A model generated the notes under the pieces. The model did not search any database, was not told the origin of the DNA, and saw only the letters and a program-made list of their open reading frames with translations. The position numbers were made by a program, and so were the translations under genes. A stretch of DNA of 64,000 nt from Natronocella acetinitrilica (GTDB lineage: Bacteria > Pseudomonadota > Gammaproteobacteria > Nitrococcales > Aquisalimonadaceae): positions 186,001 through 250,000 of the forward strand of contig NZ_JALJXV010000006.1 of NCBI RefSeq assembly GCF_024170285.1, read 5' to 3'. Positions 9,874 through 19,763 of this stretch are shown here, piece after piece. The stretch's first letter is position 1. Every line of letters begins with the position of its first letter.

Positions 9874-10464
9874 ATGACCGCGGGAGCCGGCGGCATGCGT
9901 AGCGAGTTGCCCGCCGTGATCCTGGCGGGCTTGCTGATCGCAATGCCAGCGCTCGGCATCGCACTGTTTGGCGACGCCGCCTACACCGCCCTGCGCTACG
10001 ACAACCTGGCAATGACGGCCGGCGAATGGTGGCGCGGTCTGACCGGACACTGGGTTCACCTGGGTCGTGAGCATCTTGTTCTCAACATGCTGTCGCTGGC
10101 TATTCTCACATTGCTGGTGGGCCCATGGCTCGGACCAGCGGGCATGCTCCTCACCGCTCCGCTTGCGGCTATCGGTATCAGCGCGGCCTTCTGGCTGCTT
10201 CACCCGGAACTGTTCTGGTACGCGGGCCTCTCCGGGGTTACGGCGGCACTGTGGGCTGCGGGTGCGATCAGGGGGTTTCGCGGCGGATCGTGGTTCGCCG
10301 CCCTGGTGCTACTGGCCCTGGTAGCCAAGCTGGCGGCGGATTTCTTCACCACCGCACCGGTATCGGTCTCGCAACTGATCGGTGGCCCGGTGGTCATACA
10401 AGCCCATCTGTATGGAGCGCTTGCCGGCGTCTGCATCGGGCTTCTCCTGCCCAGGCCCGGCTAA
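9874..10464 (+). CDS. rhomboid-family intramembrane serine protease, rhombosortase-like
   Basis: 196 residues, about six membrane helices. The catalytic dyad is visible: S120 in WYAGLSGV and H178 in QAHLYGALAG, with the conserved EHLVLNM stretch at about 66-72. Size, topology and GLSG/AHL.GA motifs resemble rhombosortase, which processes GlyGly-CTERM proteins at the inner membrane. No protein in this window carries a GlyGly-CTERM tail, so the substrate must be elsewhere. The start at 9874 has no clear ribosome site; the in-frame ATG at 9895, with GGGAG upstream, is an alternative. Confidence 0.75.
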   Translation: MTAGAGGMRSELPAVILAGLLIAMPALGIALFGDAAYTALRYDNLAMTAGEWWRGLTGHWVHLGREHLVLNMLSLAILTLLVGPWLGPAGMLLTAPLAAIGISAAFWLLHPELFWYAGLSGVTAALWAAGAIRGFRGGSWFAALVLLALVAKLAADFFTTAPVSVSQLIGGPVVIQAHLYGALAGVCIGLLLPRPG

Positions 10465-10496
10465 GGCGACCGATTTCAAGCGCGGGAGCAACTCGA

Positions 10497-11717
10497 ATGG
10501 ACTGGAGCGCCGAACGAGCAGCAGGCCTCACCAGACTGCAGGCCTACCTGCCCCGGGCGGGTCGGGACTACGCCCGGCTGCGCAATCACGACCTGGGGCC
10601 CCAGCACCACGAGCACGTCTCGCAACTCTCCCCGTGGGTACGCCATCGGTTGATTCGCGAAGAGGAGATCATCGCCGGGGTATTGGAACACCACTCGGCG
10701 GAGGGTGCCGAAAAATTCATCCAGGAAGTCTGCTGGCGCACGTATTGGAAAGGCTGGCTGGAACTGCGGCCCTGGGTCTGGCAGGCGTATCGCCGGGAGG
10801 TCGCCCTGGGGCTTGCCGAGGTGGACGACGATACCAGGCTGTCCGAGCGTCTCAACCGGGCCTGTCAGGGCCGTACCGGGATCGACTGTTTCGACCACTG
10901 GATCGCCGAACTGCGTGACACGGGCTATCTGCACAACCATGCCCGCATGTGGTTCGCCAGCATCTGGACGTTCACCCTCAAACTGCCATGGGCCCTGGGT
11001 GCGGACCACTTCCTGCGCCATCTGCTGGACGGCGACGCGGCGAGCAACACGCTGTCCTGGCGGTGGGTTGCAGGGCTGCAAACCCGAGGCAAGGCCTACC
11101 TCGCACGGCCCGACAACATTGCCCGCTATACCGAGGGACGATTTCGCCCCGGCTCCAGCGAGTTGGCGGATGCCGCCTTCGAGGTACGCGATATGGCCGA
11201 GATGGGTGATCCGCGCCCGCTGCAGGCAGCCACGGAGGTCGCGTCCGGGAAGCGCACCGGCCTGCTGTTCACCGAGGACGAACTGACGCCGGAACTCTGG
11301 CTTGGTGATGTGGCAATCTCAACAGCGCTTGCCATTGACTGCAGCGCTGACCGGGGCCCCGGCACGGTGGCACCACTGGTCAGGGACTTCACCCGGCAGG
11401 CCATTGCGGACGCCTGCCGCCGGACAACGGCGCACTGGGACGTGGATTGCGAACAGCTGGATGCCGCGGTAGCGGGCCGCGAGGTGGAAGACTGGGTGAG
11501 ACGCAACCAGCTTGAGCAGGTGGTCATACCGTGGACGCCCATCGGCCCGGGTGGTGATGTGGTGGAGGTTCTGGCCGGGATGCTCGAATCACACGGGGTG
11601 CATGTGGTTACGCCGCGCAATCGCTGGGACGAACTGGCCTGGCCCCACGCGACCCACGGGTTCTTCCGCTTCCGGAAGCACATCCCGACGCTTCTCGATG
11701 CGCTGGCGGGCAGATAA
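10497..11717 (+). CDS. photolyase/cryptochrome-related FAD-binding protein with apparently permuted domains
   Basis: 406 residues; ATG at 10497 with GGGAG upstream. Residues 1 to about 235 match the helical FAD-binding domain (LSPWVRHRLIREEEII, GYLHNHARMWFASIW, DGDAASNTLSWRWVAG) but start the protein instead of ending it. Residues of about 250-406 look like the alpha/beta antenna domain that normally comes first: GLLFTEDELTPE aligns with the usual ALVWFRNDLRLHD start. VVIPWTPIGPGGDVVEVL and the closing HGFFRFRKHIP match that domain's later strands. Third gene of the exonuclease-rhomboid run. Repair or signalling role unknown; my comparison is by eye. Confidence 0.85.
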   Translation: MDWSAERAAGLTRLQAYLPRAGRDYARLRNHDLGPQHHEHVSQLSPWVRHRLIREEEIIAGVLEHHSAEGAEKFIQEVCWRTYWKGWLELRPWVWQAYRREVALGLAEVDDDTRLSERLNRACQGRTGIDCFDHWIAELRDTGYLHNHARMWFASIWTFTLKLPWALGADHFLRHLLDGDAASNTLSWRWVAGLQTRGKAYLARPDNIARYTEGRFRPGSSELADAAFEVRDMAEMGDPRPLQAATEVASGKRTGLLFTEDELTPELWLGDVAISTALAIDCSADRGPGTVAPLVRDFTRQAIADACRRTTAHWDVDCEQLDAAVAGREVEDWVRRNQLEQVVIPWTPIGPGGDVVEVLAGMLESHGVHVVTPRNRWDELAWPHATHGFFRFRKHIPTLLDALAGR

Positions 11718-11722
11718 CGCCG

Positions 11723-12586
11723 TCAGTACATCATCTGGAAGAGTTTCTGCCGGTAGCGGCGCGCCTCGGGATGCTCAAGGCCCAGCAGATCGAAGACTTC
11801 CAGCAGAGTCTGGCGGGCCTGACCCTCGTTCCAGTCGGCATGGCGGCGAATCAGCACCAGCAACTCTTCCATGGCGGCGGCATATTCGCCTCGGGCGATG
11901 AGTTGCAAGGCCAGCTGGTGCCGCGGCTCGGGCTGATCCCCTTCGGCCAGCGCCGCCTGCAGGCTGGCCAGATCAGGCAAACCGGCAACACGCTCGGCAA
12001 AGGCGCGCTGGGCGCGCATGCCTTTCACCCGATCATCATTGGCGGCATCGGCAGGCAGGTTGGAGAGCAGGGCTTCGGCACCGGCTGCATCGCCCTCATG
12101 CAGACGCGCCCGGGCGAGGTCGATGCGGATATCCGTATCGTCGGGGCTTGCCGCGTAGGCCTCCTCGAGCAGGGGCAGCGCTCCCGCAAAGTCGCCCTCC
12201 CCGATGAGCACCGCAGCCTTTGCGGCAGGCGATTCCTCGGCAGCCGGGACGTGGGCATCAAGCAACTTGCGGATTTCGCCTTCCGGCTGAAGCCCCTGGA
12301 ACTGCCCGACGATCTGGCCGTCCTTGACCAGTATGACCGTCGGCAGGCTGCGTATGCCTACCTGGGTCGCCAGCATCTGCTCCTGGTCACAGTCCACCTT
12401 GGCCAGTACGAAACGGCCGTCGTACTCGTGGGCCAGTCGCTCAATCACGGGCATCAGCTGCTTGCAGGGCTCGCACCAGTCTGCCCAGAAGTCCACCAGT
12501 ACAGGTGTCTGGCGTGAGACTTCCATGACTTCGGCGGCAAAACTGCCGGCGGTCACATGCTTGATGTAGGGCACCTGCTCGCTCAT
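11723..12586 (-). CDS. cnoX: thioredoxin-TPR co-chaperone, CnoX/YbbN family
   Basis: 287 residues; ATG at 12586 preceded by AGGGAGTGGAA (a GTG two codons earlier is in frame). An N-terminal thioredoxin fold (about 5-110) keeps the full WCEPC redox motif (about 36-40) and the cis-proline loop (SLPTVIL). Several TPR-like helical pairs follow to the C-terminus. CnoX proteins hold unfolded or oxidised proteins and pass them to GroEL; unlike E. coli CnoX, which has SQHC, this copy should be redox-active. Convergent with the photolyase-like gene (5 bases between stops). Confidence 0.9.
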   Translation of the reverse strand: MSEQVPYIKHVTAGSFAAEVMEVSRQTPVLVDFWADWCEPCKQLMPVIERLAHEYDGRFVLAKVDCDQEQMLATQVGIRSLPTVILVKDGQIVGQFQGLQPEGEIRKLLDAHVPAAEESPAAKAAVLIGEGDFAGALPLLEEAYAASPDDTDIRIDLARARLHEGDAAGAEALLSNLPADAANDDRVKGMRAQRAFAERVAGLPDLASLQAALAEGDQPEPRHQLALQLIARGEYAAAMEELLVLIRRHADWNEGQARQTLLEVFDLLGLEHPEARRYRQKLFQMMY

Positions 12587-12656
12587 TTCCACTCCCTCTG
12601 ACGGGCGAACTTCGGGAGCGCAATTCTACTCACCTTGTCACCCCCTTGGCCACGCT

Positions 12657-13013
12657 TCACCGCCGCCGCATCCAGTCGCCACCGGGAATGGTCGGCAGGC
12701 ACATGGCCCCGGGACGGAAAATATAGATCCACGCCCCGCCCCAGGGCGTCTCGAGCAGGCTGCGATCGTAGCTGCGCGGGTAGTCCTCGAGGCGGTCGAG
12801 TTGCGCCATGATGCGGGGCGTGACCTGATAGACCTCGCCGTGGATGGCATGCGTCCCCCCCATGACGACGCCGGGATAGGCACCGCAGTCCAGCATGGTG
12901 TAGCGGGGTTCGGTCCAGTGTGTCCCCAGACATCGCCCTGCCGTCAACAGGCGATGGTTACTGCCTCCGGCGCGCAGCGTGCCATAAACGAAGACCCGTT
13001 GTTTCAGGGGCAT
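12657..13013 (-). CDS. gamma-glutamylcyclotransferase-family protein
   Basis: 118 residues; ATG at 13013 with CTGGAG about ten bases upstream. The frame stays open to 13196, but that extension is basic, unconserved and lacks a ribosome site. The fold signature YGTLR.G...H at the N-terminus and LDRLEDYPRSYDR near the middle are those of the GGCT-like (AIG2/YtfP) family, which releases 5-oxoproline from gamma-glutamyl compounds. It diverges from the large chimera gene, with 137 bases between the starts. Confidence 0.85.
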   Translation of the reverse strand: MPLKQRVFVYGTLRAGGSNHRLLTAGRCLGTHWTEPRYTMLDCGAYPGVVMGGTHAIHGEVYQVTPRIMAQLDRLEDYPRSYDRSLLETPWGGAWIYIFRPGAMCLPTIPGGDWMRRR

Positions 13014-13150
13014 GGGTGATGACTCCAGTCGGCGACGTTTTGCATGCTGCCGGTCTCTGTTGCGCCGCCTCATGAACATGTACTCTCTTAGCCACCCAGG
13101 CGGGTGCACGACCCCAGAGTGACGCAGACAGTCTTGCCGAAGAGGATTCA

Positions 13151-16100
13151 ATGACGCAACAGGCCGAGGCATCGCAGAGCGGCAAGAACACGGCAACCGA
13201 GTTGGTACTGGTCGGAATAGGCGCCTCCGCCGGGGGCCTGGAAGCGCTTCGCAGCCTGGTCAATGCCCTGCGGCCCGACGAACACCTTGCATTCGTCGTG
13301 GCGCAGCATCTTTCACCGACACACCAGAGCATGCTGGTGCAGTTACTGGCGCGGGAGACCACGCTTCCGGTAATTCAGGTCGAAGACGGAATGCTGCCAC
13401 AGCCGTCAACCATCCATATCACACCGGCCAACAGCAACATTGTCGTCGACGACGGCCTGCTGCGACTGAGCCAGCCGGAGGAGCGCCCCGTCCCCAAGCC
13501 GTCGGTGGATGCCTTCTTCCGCTCCCTTGCAGATGCATTTGGCGAACATGCGGTAGGTGTTGTCCTGTCGGGGACCGGCACCGACGGCAGTCACGGTATC
13601 CGGGCGATCAAGTCGTCTGGTGGTTTCACCTTCGCGCAGACGCCGGCCAACGCCAAGTACGACGGTATGCCGCGGGCGGCCATCGATACGGGTTGCGTCG
13701 ATTTCGTGATGGAACCCGCGGCCATCGCAACGGAACTCATGCGTATCACCACGCTGTCGCGGGATGTGGAACTGCCATCGGGAAGTTCGCCGCTACCGCC
13801 CGTCTATGAGCGCATCGCCCGCCTGGTTCAGAAGCGCGGTGGGCTGGACCTTAGCGCCTACAAGGACAAGACCGTCCAGCGGCGCCTTCGCCGTCGCCTC
13901 GCCGCGAATCACGTCAATGCGCTGGAAGACTACGAACAACTACTCCGCCAGAACCCGGAGGAAGTGGACCGCCTGGCGCGGGAGATCCTCATCTCCGTGA
14001 CCTCATTCTTCCGGGATCCGGAGGCTTTCCGCGCCCTGGAGGCGCCCCTCATGGAGTTGCTCGAGCGTAAACCCCTGACCGAGGACATTCGTATCTGGGT
14101 CCCGGGCTGCGCCACCGGGGAGGAGGCCTACAGCCTCGCCATCATGCTCTGCGAATTGACCCGGGGCACCATGGACGATGTGCGTGTTCAGGTCTTCGCA
14201 ACGGATCTGGACGCCCAGGCGCTGGGTGTCGCCCGACGCGGCATCTATGATGAGTCGTCGTTCAATGACATGCCCACGGACCTCATCGAGCGGTACTTCG
14301 AACACCGTGGCGGTCAGTACAAGGTCACCAAGCGACTGCGGGACATGCTGGTGTTTGCCCGCCAGAACCTTTTGCAGGATCCACCTTTCCTGCGGCTCGA
14401 TCTGGTCAGTTGCCGCAACCTGCTGATCTACTTCAACCAGTCAGCCCAGCAGCGCCTGTTCGAGACGTTTCACTACGCCTTGAACCCGGGTGGCCTGCTG
14501 TTCCTCGGAAAATCCGAGGCAGCCACCAGGCACGAGCAACTGTTCGCCAGCGTGCATGCACGCTGGCGGGTGTACCGGCGACACGGTGGAGCGCCCAACA
14601 GCGCCGGTGCCCGCTATCGCAGCTATCGCCCCGGGCGCAATGAGTTGGCCGAGGCTGTAGAGCCACCGGCGCCGCGGCGCCCATCGGTTTATGACCGCAT
14701 GATCAAGGTGGCCCTGGAGCACTATGCGCCGGCCAGTCTGCTGGTGGATGAAAAGCTGACCATCCATCACCTGCTCGGTGACGTAAGCCGCTATCTGCGC
14801 TTTCCCTCCGGCGAACCCGACTTCAGCCTGCGCAACCTGGCACGTCGGGAAATGCGGGTCGACCTTGCCGCCCTGATCACCCGCGTCAAGAAGGAACGCC
14901 GTAACGTCTCGAGCCGCGTCATCCGTCTCGGACCCGACGAGGAATCCGTCCGGGTGACGGTCCACCCCGTGGCAGCCAGTGCCGACGACTCCCTGCTCTT
15001 CCTGATCAGCTTCGAGGCCATGCGGCCTCAGCCACAGGGGACCGCCGAGGCCTCGGATATCGTTCCCGACGAGGCGGACCGGCGGATTCGGGAACTTGAA
15101 GATGAGCTTGCCGCCACCCGCGAGCATCTGCAGACGGTGATCGAGGAACTGGAAACCACCAACGAGGAACTGCAATCCAGCAACGAGGAGTTGCAATCCT
15201 CCAACGAGGAGCTGCAATCCTCGAACGAGGAACTGGAAACTACTAACGAAGAGTTGCAGTCCTCCAACGAGGAACTCACCACCGTCAACGAGGAGTTGAA
15301 CAGCAAGACCATCGAACTGAACGCTGCCTATTCGGACCTGGAAAACGTCAAGGACAGCTTGGCAGACGCGCTGATCGTGGTGGACGAAAAGCTGCGCATC
15401 AAGTTCTACAACCCCGCCTGTGAGCGCATCTTCTCCCTGGGCCCGGAGAACTTCGGCACGCTGCTGCCGGATGTGGAACGCCGCATTGACCTGCCGCGCT
15501 TCAGCCAACGGCTCAAGCAGGTCGTCACCAAGGGCGAGGCGGTGGAGGTACAGATCACCCATTCGGTGGCGGTCACCGAGGAAGGCGACAATACCACCAG
15601 CAACCGGGCACGCTACTACCTGTTGCGCATGCGGCCCTACTACGATCAGAACCGCTCCATTCGCGGCGCCGTGATCACCTTCTTCGACAACACACGCATC
15701 AAGCAGGCTGAACGCAGTGCCCGGGAAAGCGAGGCCCGCCTGCATGCCATTCTCGATCATTCACCGCTGATCACGGCCCTGAAGGACCCGCACGGGCGCT
15801 ATCTGTACGCTAACCGGGCGGCGGCGCATGTATTCGACCGTGAGCCCGATGCCATGATCGGTCTGACGGAGGCGGATCTGCTCCCCGCCCAGGAGGCGGA
15901 CCGCATCGCCCAGCGGGAACACGAGGCCGTTGCCAACCGCAAGCTGCTGGAAGACGTCGAGACCATGACCATCGACGGCAGGGAGCGCAGCTTCATCGTG
16001 GTGCGATTCCCGCTGTTCGACGAGGAAGACAAACTCTACGCACTCTGCGTCAAGGCACTGGATATCACCGAGCGCCTGCATGCCGAGCAACAGGTCCGGC

Positions 16101-18007
16101 TGCAATCCAAGGCGCTGGACGCGTCCATGGACGGCATTCTCATCGCCGATGCCCGCGCAGGTGACCGACCCATCGTTTATGCAAACCCGGCGTTTTCTCG
16201 CATCACCGGCTACCCCGAGGAGACGGTCCTGGGGCGCAATTGCCGGTTCCTGCAGGGCCCGGACACCGATCCGGAGAGCCTCAACGAGATACGCCAGGCC
16301 CTGGACGAAGGCCGCCCCGGCCGGGCGCTGCTGCGCAACTATCGCAAGTCCGGCGAAGCTTTCTGGAATGAGCTGTCGGTGTTTCCGGTCCACGACGACA
16401 ACGAGCAGCTTACCCACTTCGTCGGCATCCAGGAGGACGTCACCCATCGGGTGGAAACCGAGCAGGCGCTAAGGGCAAACCAGGAACGGCTGAGCAAGGC
16501 CCAGGAATTCGCCCGTGTCGTGCACTTTGAATGGACCACCGACGCCTCGGGGAGGCTCACCGCCGGTGATGGCCTGCGCGAGTTGTTCGATCTGCCGGCG
16601 GATGCGGCGCTACAAGGCCGCAAGCTGCTACGGCAGATCCCTGCACAGGACCGTCACGCCCTGCTGCGGGCTCTGGGACGCTGTCTGCGCGAGGGCGTGG
16701 AACTCAATCTCGAATTCCGACTCACCCATGAGACGGACGAACGCTGGTTGCACGCACGTGCACACACGCTGCGGGACAAGGAGCGAGGCGTCACCCGCAT
16801 GCTCGGCCTGGTTCAGGACATCACCTTGCGCAAGGCGGTGGAGCAGGCCCTCGTGGCGGCACGACTGGAAGCGGAGTCCGCCAACCGGGCGAAGTCCGAG
16901 TTTCTCTCTCACATGAGCCATGAACTGCGCACCCCACTTAACGCGGTGCTGGGTTTCGCGCAGTTGCTGGAGGCCGATGACGAGCAACCCCTGTCGGAGA
17001 ACCAGCAACAGCAGGTGGCTCAGATCCTCTCCGCCGGCTGGCATCTGCTGGATCTCATTTCGGAGATACTGGATCTGGCGAAGATCGAGTCCGGGCGGCT
17101 GCAGATGCGCCGGAGCCACGTGCGCCCCTCGGACATCGCGTCCAATTGCCTGGGCACCGTCTCCCAGATGGCAAAGGAATACGACGTCACGCTGCAGGCC
17201 GATGTCACAGACGACGAACTGATCGACGCAGATGCCACGCGGCTCACCCAGGTGCTGCTCAACCTGCTGACCAACGCCATCAAGTACAACCGCCCCGGCG
17301 GCACGGTGGAGTTGCAGGTGCATCAGGACAATCGCAACTGCGTCTTTACCGTGCGTGATACCGGGCTTGGTATCCCCGAGCACCGGCGCAACGAGCTCTT
17401 CCAGGCGTTCAACCGACTCGGCCGCGAAGGCGGCCGGATCCAGGGGACCGGCATCGGTCTCGTCGTATGCCGCCGCATGGTGGAACTGATGGGCGGCACG
17501 ATCAGCGTGGAATCCGAGGAAACCGTGGGAAGCGCATTCTCCGTTACCCTGCCCCACGCCCTGGACTCTGGCGCAGTCCACGCACCCGCGGAAACAAAAG
17601 CAGCGCCGCCCACCTCGAGACCGGCGGATGTCAGCGACATCCGCCGGGTGCTGTATATCGAGGATAATGAAAGCAATCGTCTGCTGGCACGACAGATCTT
17701 TCAGCGCCAGAAACACCTGGAGCTGCTGGAGGCGCGGGATGCGGAAAGCGGTATCGTGATGGCCCAGACCGAATCTCCAGACCTTATCCTGATGGACCTG
17801 CATCTACCGGGAATGGACGGCTTTCAGGCGCTGGAGGTTCTGCGGGGCAATAGCGTGACCGCCAACATTCCGGTGGTGGCGGTGAGCGCTGACGTGGCGG
17901 AAACCACGGCGCAGCGCATTCTGCAGGCAGGTTTCTCCGAGCACCTGGTCAAACCGCTGACCCTGAACGGGCTACTCGAAGCCCTGCGAATCGAGTTGCC
18001 TCGCTAG
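13151..18007 (+). CDS. CheB-CheR-PAS-LOV-histidine kinase-receiver chimera (putative blue-light receptor)
   Basis: 1618 residues, ATG with GAAGAGG upstream. CheB methylesterase-like domain (about 15-205; S26 in GASAGG, H53). CheR methyltransferase-like domain (about 220-480; [10 protein letters not shown]). Seven-residue repeats forming a coiled coil (665-713). PAS domains at about 727-860 and 865-975. LOV domain at about 985-1100, with [10 protein letters not shown] holding the flavin-adduct cysteine C1031 and flavin contacts N1030, R1032, Q1035, N1063, N1073 and Q1094. A further PAS at about 1110-1230. HisKA (H1257 in SHELRTP), HATPase (GTGIGL) and C-terminal receiver (D1549 in [10 protein letters not shown]). 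CheB-CheR-PAS fusions are known; a canonical LOV inside one is notable. Its stop overlaps that of the partner-switching gene. Confidence 0.95.
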   Translation: MTQQAEASQSGKNTATELVLVGIGASAGGLEALRSLVNALRPDEHLAFVVAQHLSPTHQSMLVQLLARETTLPVIQVEDGMLPQPSTIHITPANSNIVVDDGLLRLSQPEERPVPKPSVDAFFRSLADAFGEHAVGVVLSGTGTDGSHGIRAIKSSGGFTFAQTPANAKYDGMPRAAIDTGCVDFVMEPAAIATELMRITTLSRDVELPSGSSPLPPVYERIARLVQKRGGLDLSAYKDKTVQRRLRRRLAANHVNALEDYEQLLRQNPEEVDRLAREILISVTSFFRDPEAFRALEAPLMELLERKPLTEDIRIWVPGCATGEEAYSLAIMLCELTRGTMDDVRVQVFATDLDAQALGVARRGIYDESSFNDMPTDLIERYFEHRGGQYKVTKRLRDMLVFARQNLLQDPPFLRLDLVSCRNLLIYFNQSAQQRLFETFHYALNPGGLLFLGKSEAATRHEQLFASVHARWRVYRRHGGAPNSAGARYRSYRPGRNELAEAVEPPAPRRPSVYDRMIKVALEHYAPASLLVDEKLTIHHLLGDVSRYLRFPSGEPDFSLRNLARREMRVDLAALITRVKKERRNVSSRVIRLGPDEESVRVTVHPVAASADDSLLFLISFEAMRPQPQGTAEASDIVPDEADRRIRELEDELAATREHLQTVIEELETTNEELQSSNEELQSSNEELQSSNEELETTNEELQSSNEELTTVNEELNSKTIELNAAYSDLENVKDSLADALIVVDEKLRIKFYNPACERIFSLGPENFGTLLPDVERRIDLPRFSQRLKQVVTKGEAVEVQITHSVAVTEEGDNTTSNRARYYLLRMRPYYDQNRSIRGAVITFFDNTRIKQAERSARESEARLHAILDHSPLITALKDPHGRYLYANRAAAHVFDREPDAMIGLTEADLLPAQEADRIAQREHEAVANRKLLEDVETMTIDGRERSFIVVRFPLFDEEDKLYALCVKALDITERLHAEQQVRLQSKALDASMDGILIADARAGDRPIVYANPAFSRITGYPEETVLGRNCRFLQGPDTDPESLNEIRQALDEGRPGRALLRNYRKSGEAFWNELSVFPVHDDNEQLTHFVGIQEDVTHRVETEQALRANQERLSKAQEFARVVHFEWTTDASGRLTAGDGLRELFDLPADAALQGRKLLRQIPAQDRHALLRALGRCLREGVELNLEFRLTHETDERWLHARAHTLRDKERGVTRMLGLVQDITLRKAVEQALVAARLEAESANRAKSEFLSHMSHELRTPLNAVLGFAQLLEADDEQPLSENQQQQVAQILSAGWHLLDLISEILDLAKIESGRLQMRRSHVRPSDIASNCLGTVSQMAKEYDVTLQADVTDDELIDADATRLTQVLLNLLTNAIKYNRPGGTVELQVHQDNRNCVFTVRDTGLGIPEHRRNELFQAFNRLGREGGRIQGTGIGLVVCRRMVELMGGTISVESEETVGSAFSVTLPHALDSGAVHAPAETKAAPPTSRPADVSDIRRVLYIEDNESNRLLARQIFQRQKHLELLEARDAESGIVMAQTESPDLILMDLHLPGMDGFQALEVLRGNSVTANIPVVAVSADVAETTAQRILQAGFSEHLVKPLTLNGLLEALRIELPR
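15143..15289 (+). repeat. seven tandem 21-base units encoding EEL(Q/E/T)xxN heptads
   Basis: Within the CheB-CheR chimera. Seven consecutive units encode [14 protein letters not shown] (three times), [14 protein letters not shown] and EELTTVN. Third-position changes between units show that selection acts on the protein. The leucine every seven residues and strong polarity predict a parallel coiled coil between the CheR half and the PAS/LOV/kinase half. Similar repeats occur in other CheB/CheR fusions. Confidence 0.9.
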
Positions 18008-19746
18008 TGTCTCTGCGGGCCCGCATCAATGCCGTAGATGGCCTCTACGGCGTTTCCCCGACCGTGGAAACGCAAGTCGCTGCACAGACCCCGCACCAGT
18101 CGCAGACCACGACCACTGAATTCGTTCTCTGCGGCGGGGCGGTGCAGCGTCGGCACGAGACGGTCGTGGTCGAATCCCGGACCGCTGTCCCGCACCCGGA
18201 TGACTAGCTGACGCCCCGTCGTCGCATGTTTTCGCAGCGCCACCTCGAGCTGCAGCGATCCGTCCCGAAGGGTTTCCAGGCGATGCCGCCGCAGATCGTA
18301 ATAATCATCGAATCCCGATGCATCCCGCTTCAGTGATGAATTCATGGCCAGCATGCCGTGCTCAAGGGCGTTGGTGAACAGCTCGGTAATGATGGTCAGA
18401 ATCCGACGGCCATCCTCGGCAGCAAGCTTCTCGATGTCGACGATAAGCTGAACCAGGGCCGGAATCGGGCTGGCCTGTCGCATGGCCTCCGCATCGAACA
18501 ACATGGAAAGCGTCCACATCGCCGGGGCGGATTGCGACCGCTCAAGCAATGCTGTCTCCATGAGCTGGTCCGGCCGCAGGGCCAGGATGGTCAGGTCATC
18601 CACGCGCTGCCGCTGGCCACGGAATTCATCCAGCCTTTGGCCGAGCTGCGTTGCATCCCCTCCCGTGGCCCTGACCGCCTCGCGCAATCGCGATTCGCCA
18701 AAGGGCTCGCCCTGTGGATTGCGGGCCTCGGTAACACCATCGCTGTAGAGCAGCAGCAGGTCGCCGGGCTCGAGATTGCAGTAGCAGCAGAGCCGATCGT
18801 GACTGCGGATGCGCTCCTCGATACCCAGGGGCAGATGGGTAGAGGGCAAGCGTTCCACCAGTTCTCCATCACGCAACCACAACAGATCAGGCATACCACC
18901 ATTCCAGACACTTACCGTGCGGCCATCCGGCGACACCGATACCAGTGCCGCCGCGAGAAAAAGATTGGCGGGCAGGTAGACGTAGAGGCGCTGGTTAATG
19001 GCATCAATGATCTCACCAGGATCCCGGCCTTCCCGCACCATGCGGTGGAACAGGTCGGATACCGGAACCGAGCCCATGGCAGCAGCCACGCCGTGGCCAG
19101 TGAAATCACCAACCAGGATGTCGGCCCGCCCCGACGGCGCGCGAGCGGCCAGTAGCATGTCACCACTGAGGATATCGGCAGGCTGGTAGCAATAGTCGAT
19201 CCCGGACTGCTGACGCAGCAGATCCGAGCGCAGGGCTTTTTCCATGATGTCCCTGGCCAGGCGCTGATCGACCTCGTTTCGGGTCTGGTAGGCGTCAAGC
19301 TCGTCCCGTTGGGTACGGACGGTGCGGTAGAGGTCCTTGATGCGCAGCCAGGAATCGATCTTCGCGTTCAACTGGACTCGGTTCACGGGTTTGGAGACGA
19401 AGTCGTCGCCACCGCATTCCACGCACTGGGCCAGTTGCTGCTCGTCACTAAGCGCGGTCACGAACAACACGGGGGTGAACCAGTCCCCCTGCGCGGCCTT
19501 GATGCGGCGCGTGGCCTCATAGCCGTCCATCTCCGGCATGAGCACATCCATCAACACCAGATCCGGCGGCTGCTCGGCGAACAGCTCAACGGCCTCGCGC
19601 CCGTTCCCCGCCTGCACCACGGTCATGCCCCGCCCGCGCAGCATGCCCTCAAGCAGCTGTCGATTCACCGGCTCATCGTCAACGATGAGCACGACGCCAT
19701 TGGAGGCCGGTTTGGCCCCCGCAGCAGGATCGCGCTCAGCGGCCAC
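18004..19746 (-). CDS. receiver-PP2C phosphatase (RsbU/SpoIIE type)-HATPase protein, partner-switch regulator
   Basis: 580 residues; GTG start with AGAAGG upstream. N-terminal receiver (about 18-135; D67 in LVLMDVLMPEMDG), linker coiled coil, PP2C-type serine phosphatase (about 190-395; ILVGDFTGHGVAAAMGS) and a C-terminal HATPase_c anti-sigma-like kinase (about 430-575; TELFTNALEHG, GPGFDHDRL). This combines the phosphatase and kinase of a partner-switching system under control of a phosphorylatable receiver. It begins 17 bases after the STAS gene. Its stop shares a CTAG palindrome with the convergent chimera gene. The receiver could be a target of the chimera's histidine kinase; that is inference. 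Confidence 0.93.
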   Translation of the reverse strand: MAAERDPAAGAKPASNGVVLIVDDEPVNRQLLEGMLRGRGMTVVQAGNGREAVELFAEQPPDLVLMDVLMPEMDGYEATRRIKAAQGDWFTPVLFVTALSDEQQLAQCVECGGDDFVSKPVNRVQLNAKIDSWLRIKDLYRTVRTQRDELDAYQTRNEVDQRLARDIMEKALRSDLLRQQSGIDYCYQPADILSGDMLLAARAPSGRADILVGDFTGHGVAAAMGSVPVSDLFHRMVREGRDPGEIIDAINQRLYVYLPANLFLAAALVSVSPDGRTVSVWNGGMPDLLWLRDGELVERLPSTHLPLGIEERIRSHDRLCCYCNLEPGDLLLLYSDGVTEARNPQGEPFGESRLREAVRATGGDATQLGQRLDEFRGQRQRVDDLTILALRPDQLMETALLERSQSAPAMWTLSMLFDAEAMRQASPIPALVQLIVDIEKLAAEDGRRILTIITELFTNALEHGMLAMNSSLKRDASGFDDYYDLRRHRLETLRDGSLQLEVALRKHATTGRQLVIRVRDSGPGFDHDRLVPTLHRPAAENEFSGRGLRLVRGLCSDLRFHGRGNAVEAIYGIDAGPQRH

Positions 19747-19763
19747 CAGCGGCTGCCTTCTGA

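Noticed and set aside
13014-13196. N-terminal extension of the gamma-glutamylcyclotransferase
   Set aside because: Basic, unconserved sequence overlapping the chimera start; the ATG at 13013 has a proper ribosome site.
15143-15289. Tandem repeat considered as a CRISPR-like array
   Set aside because: Units are contiguous without spacers and encode in-frame heptads.
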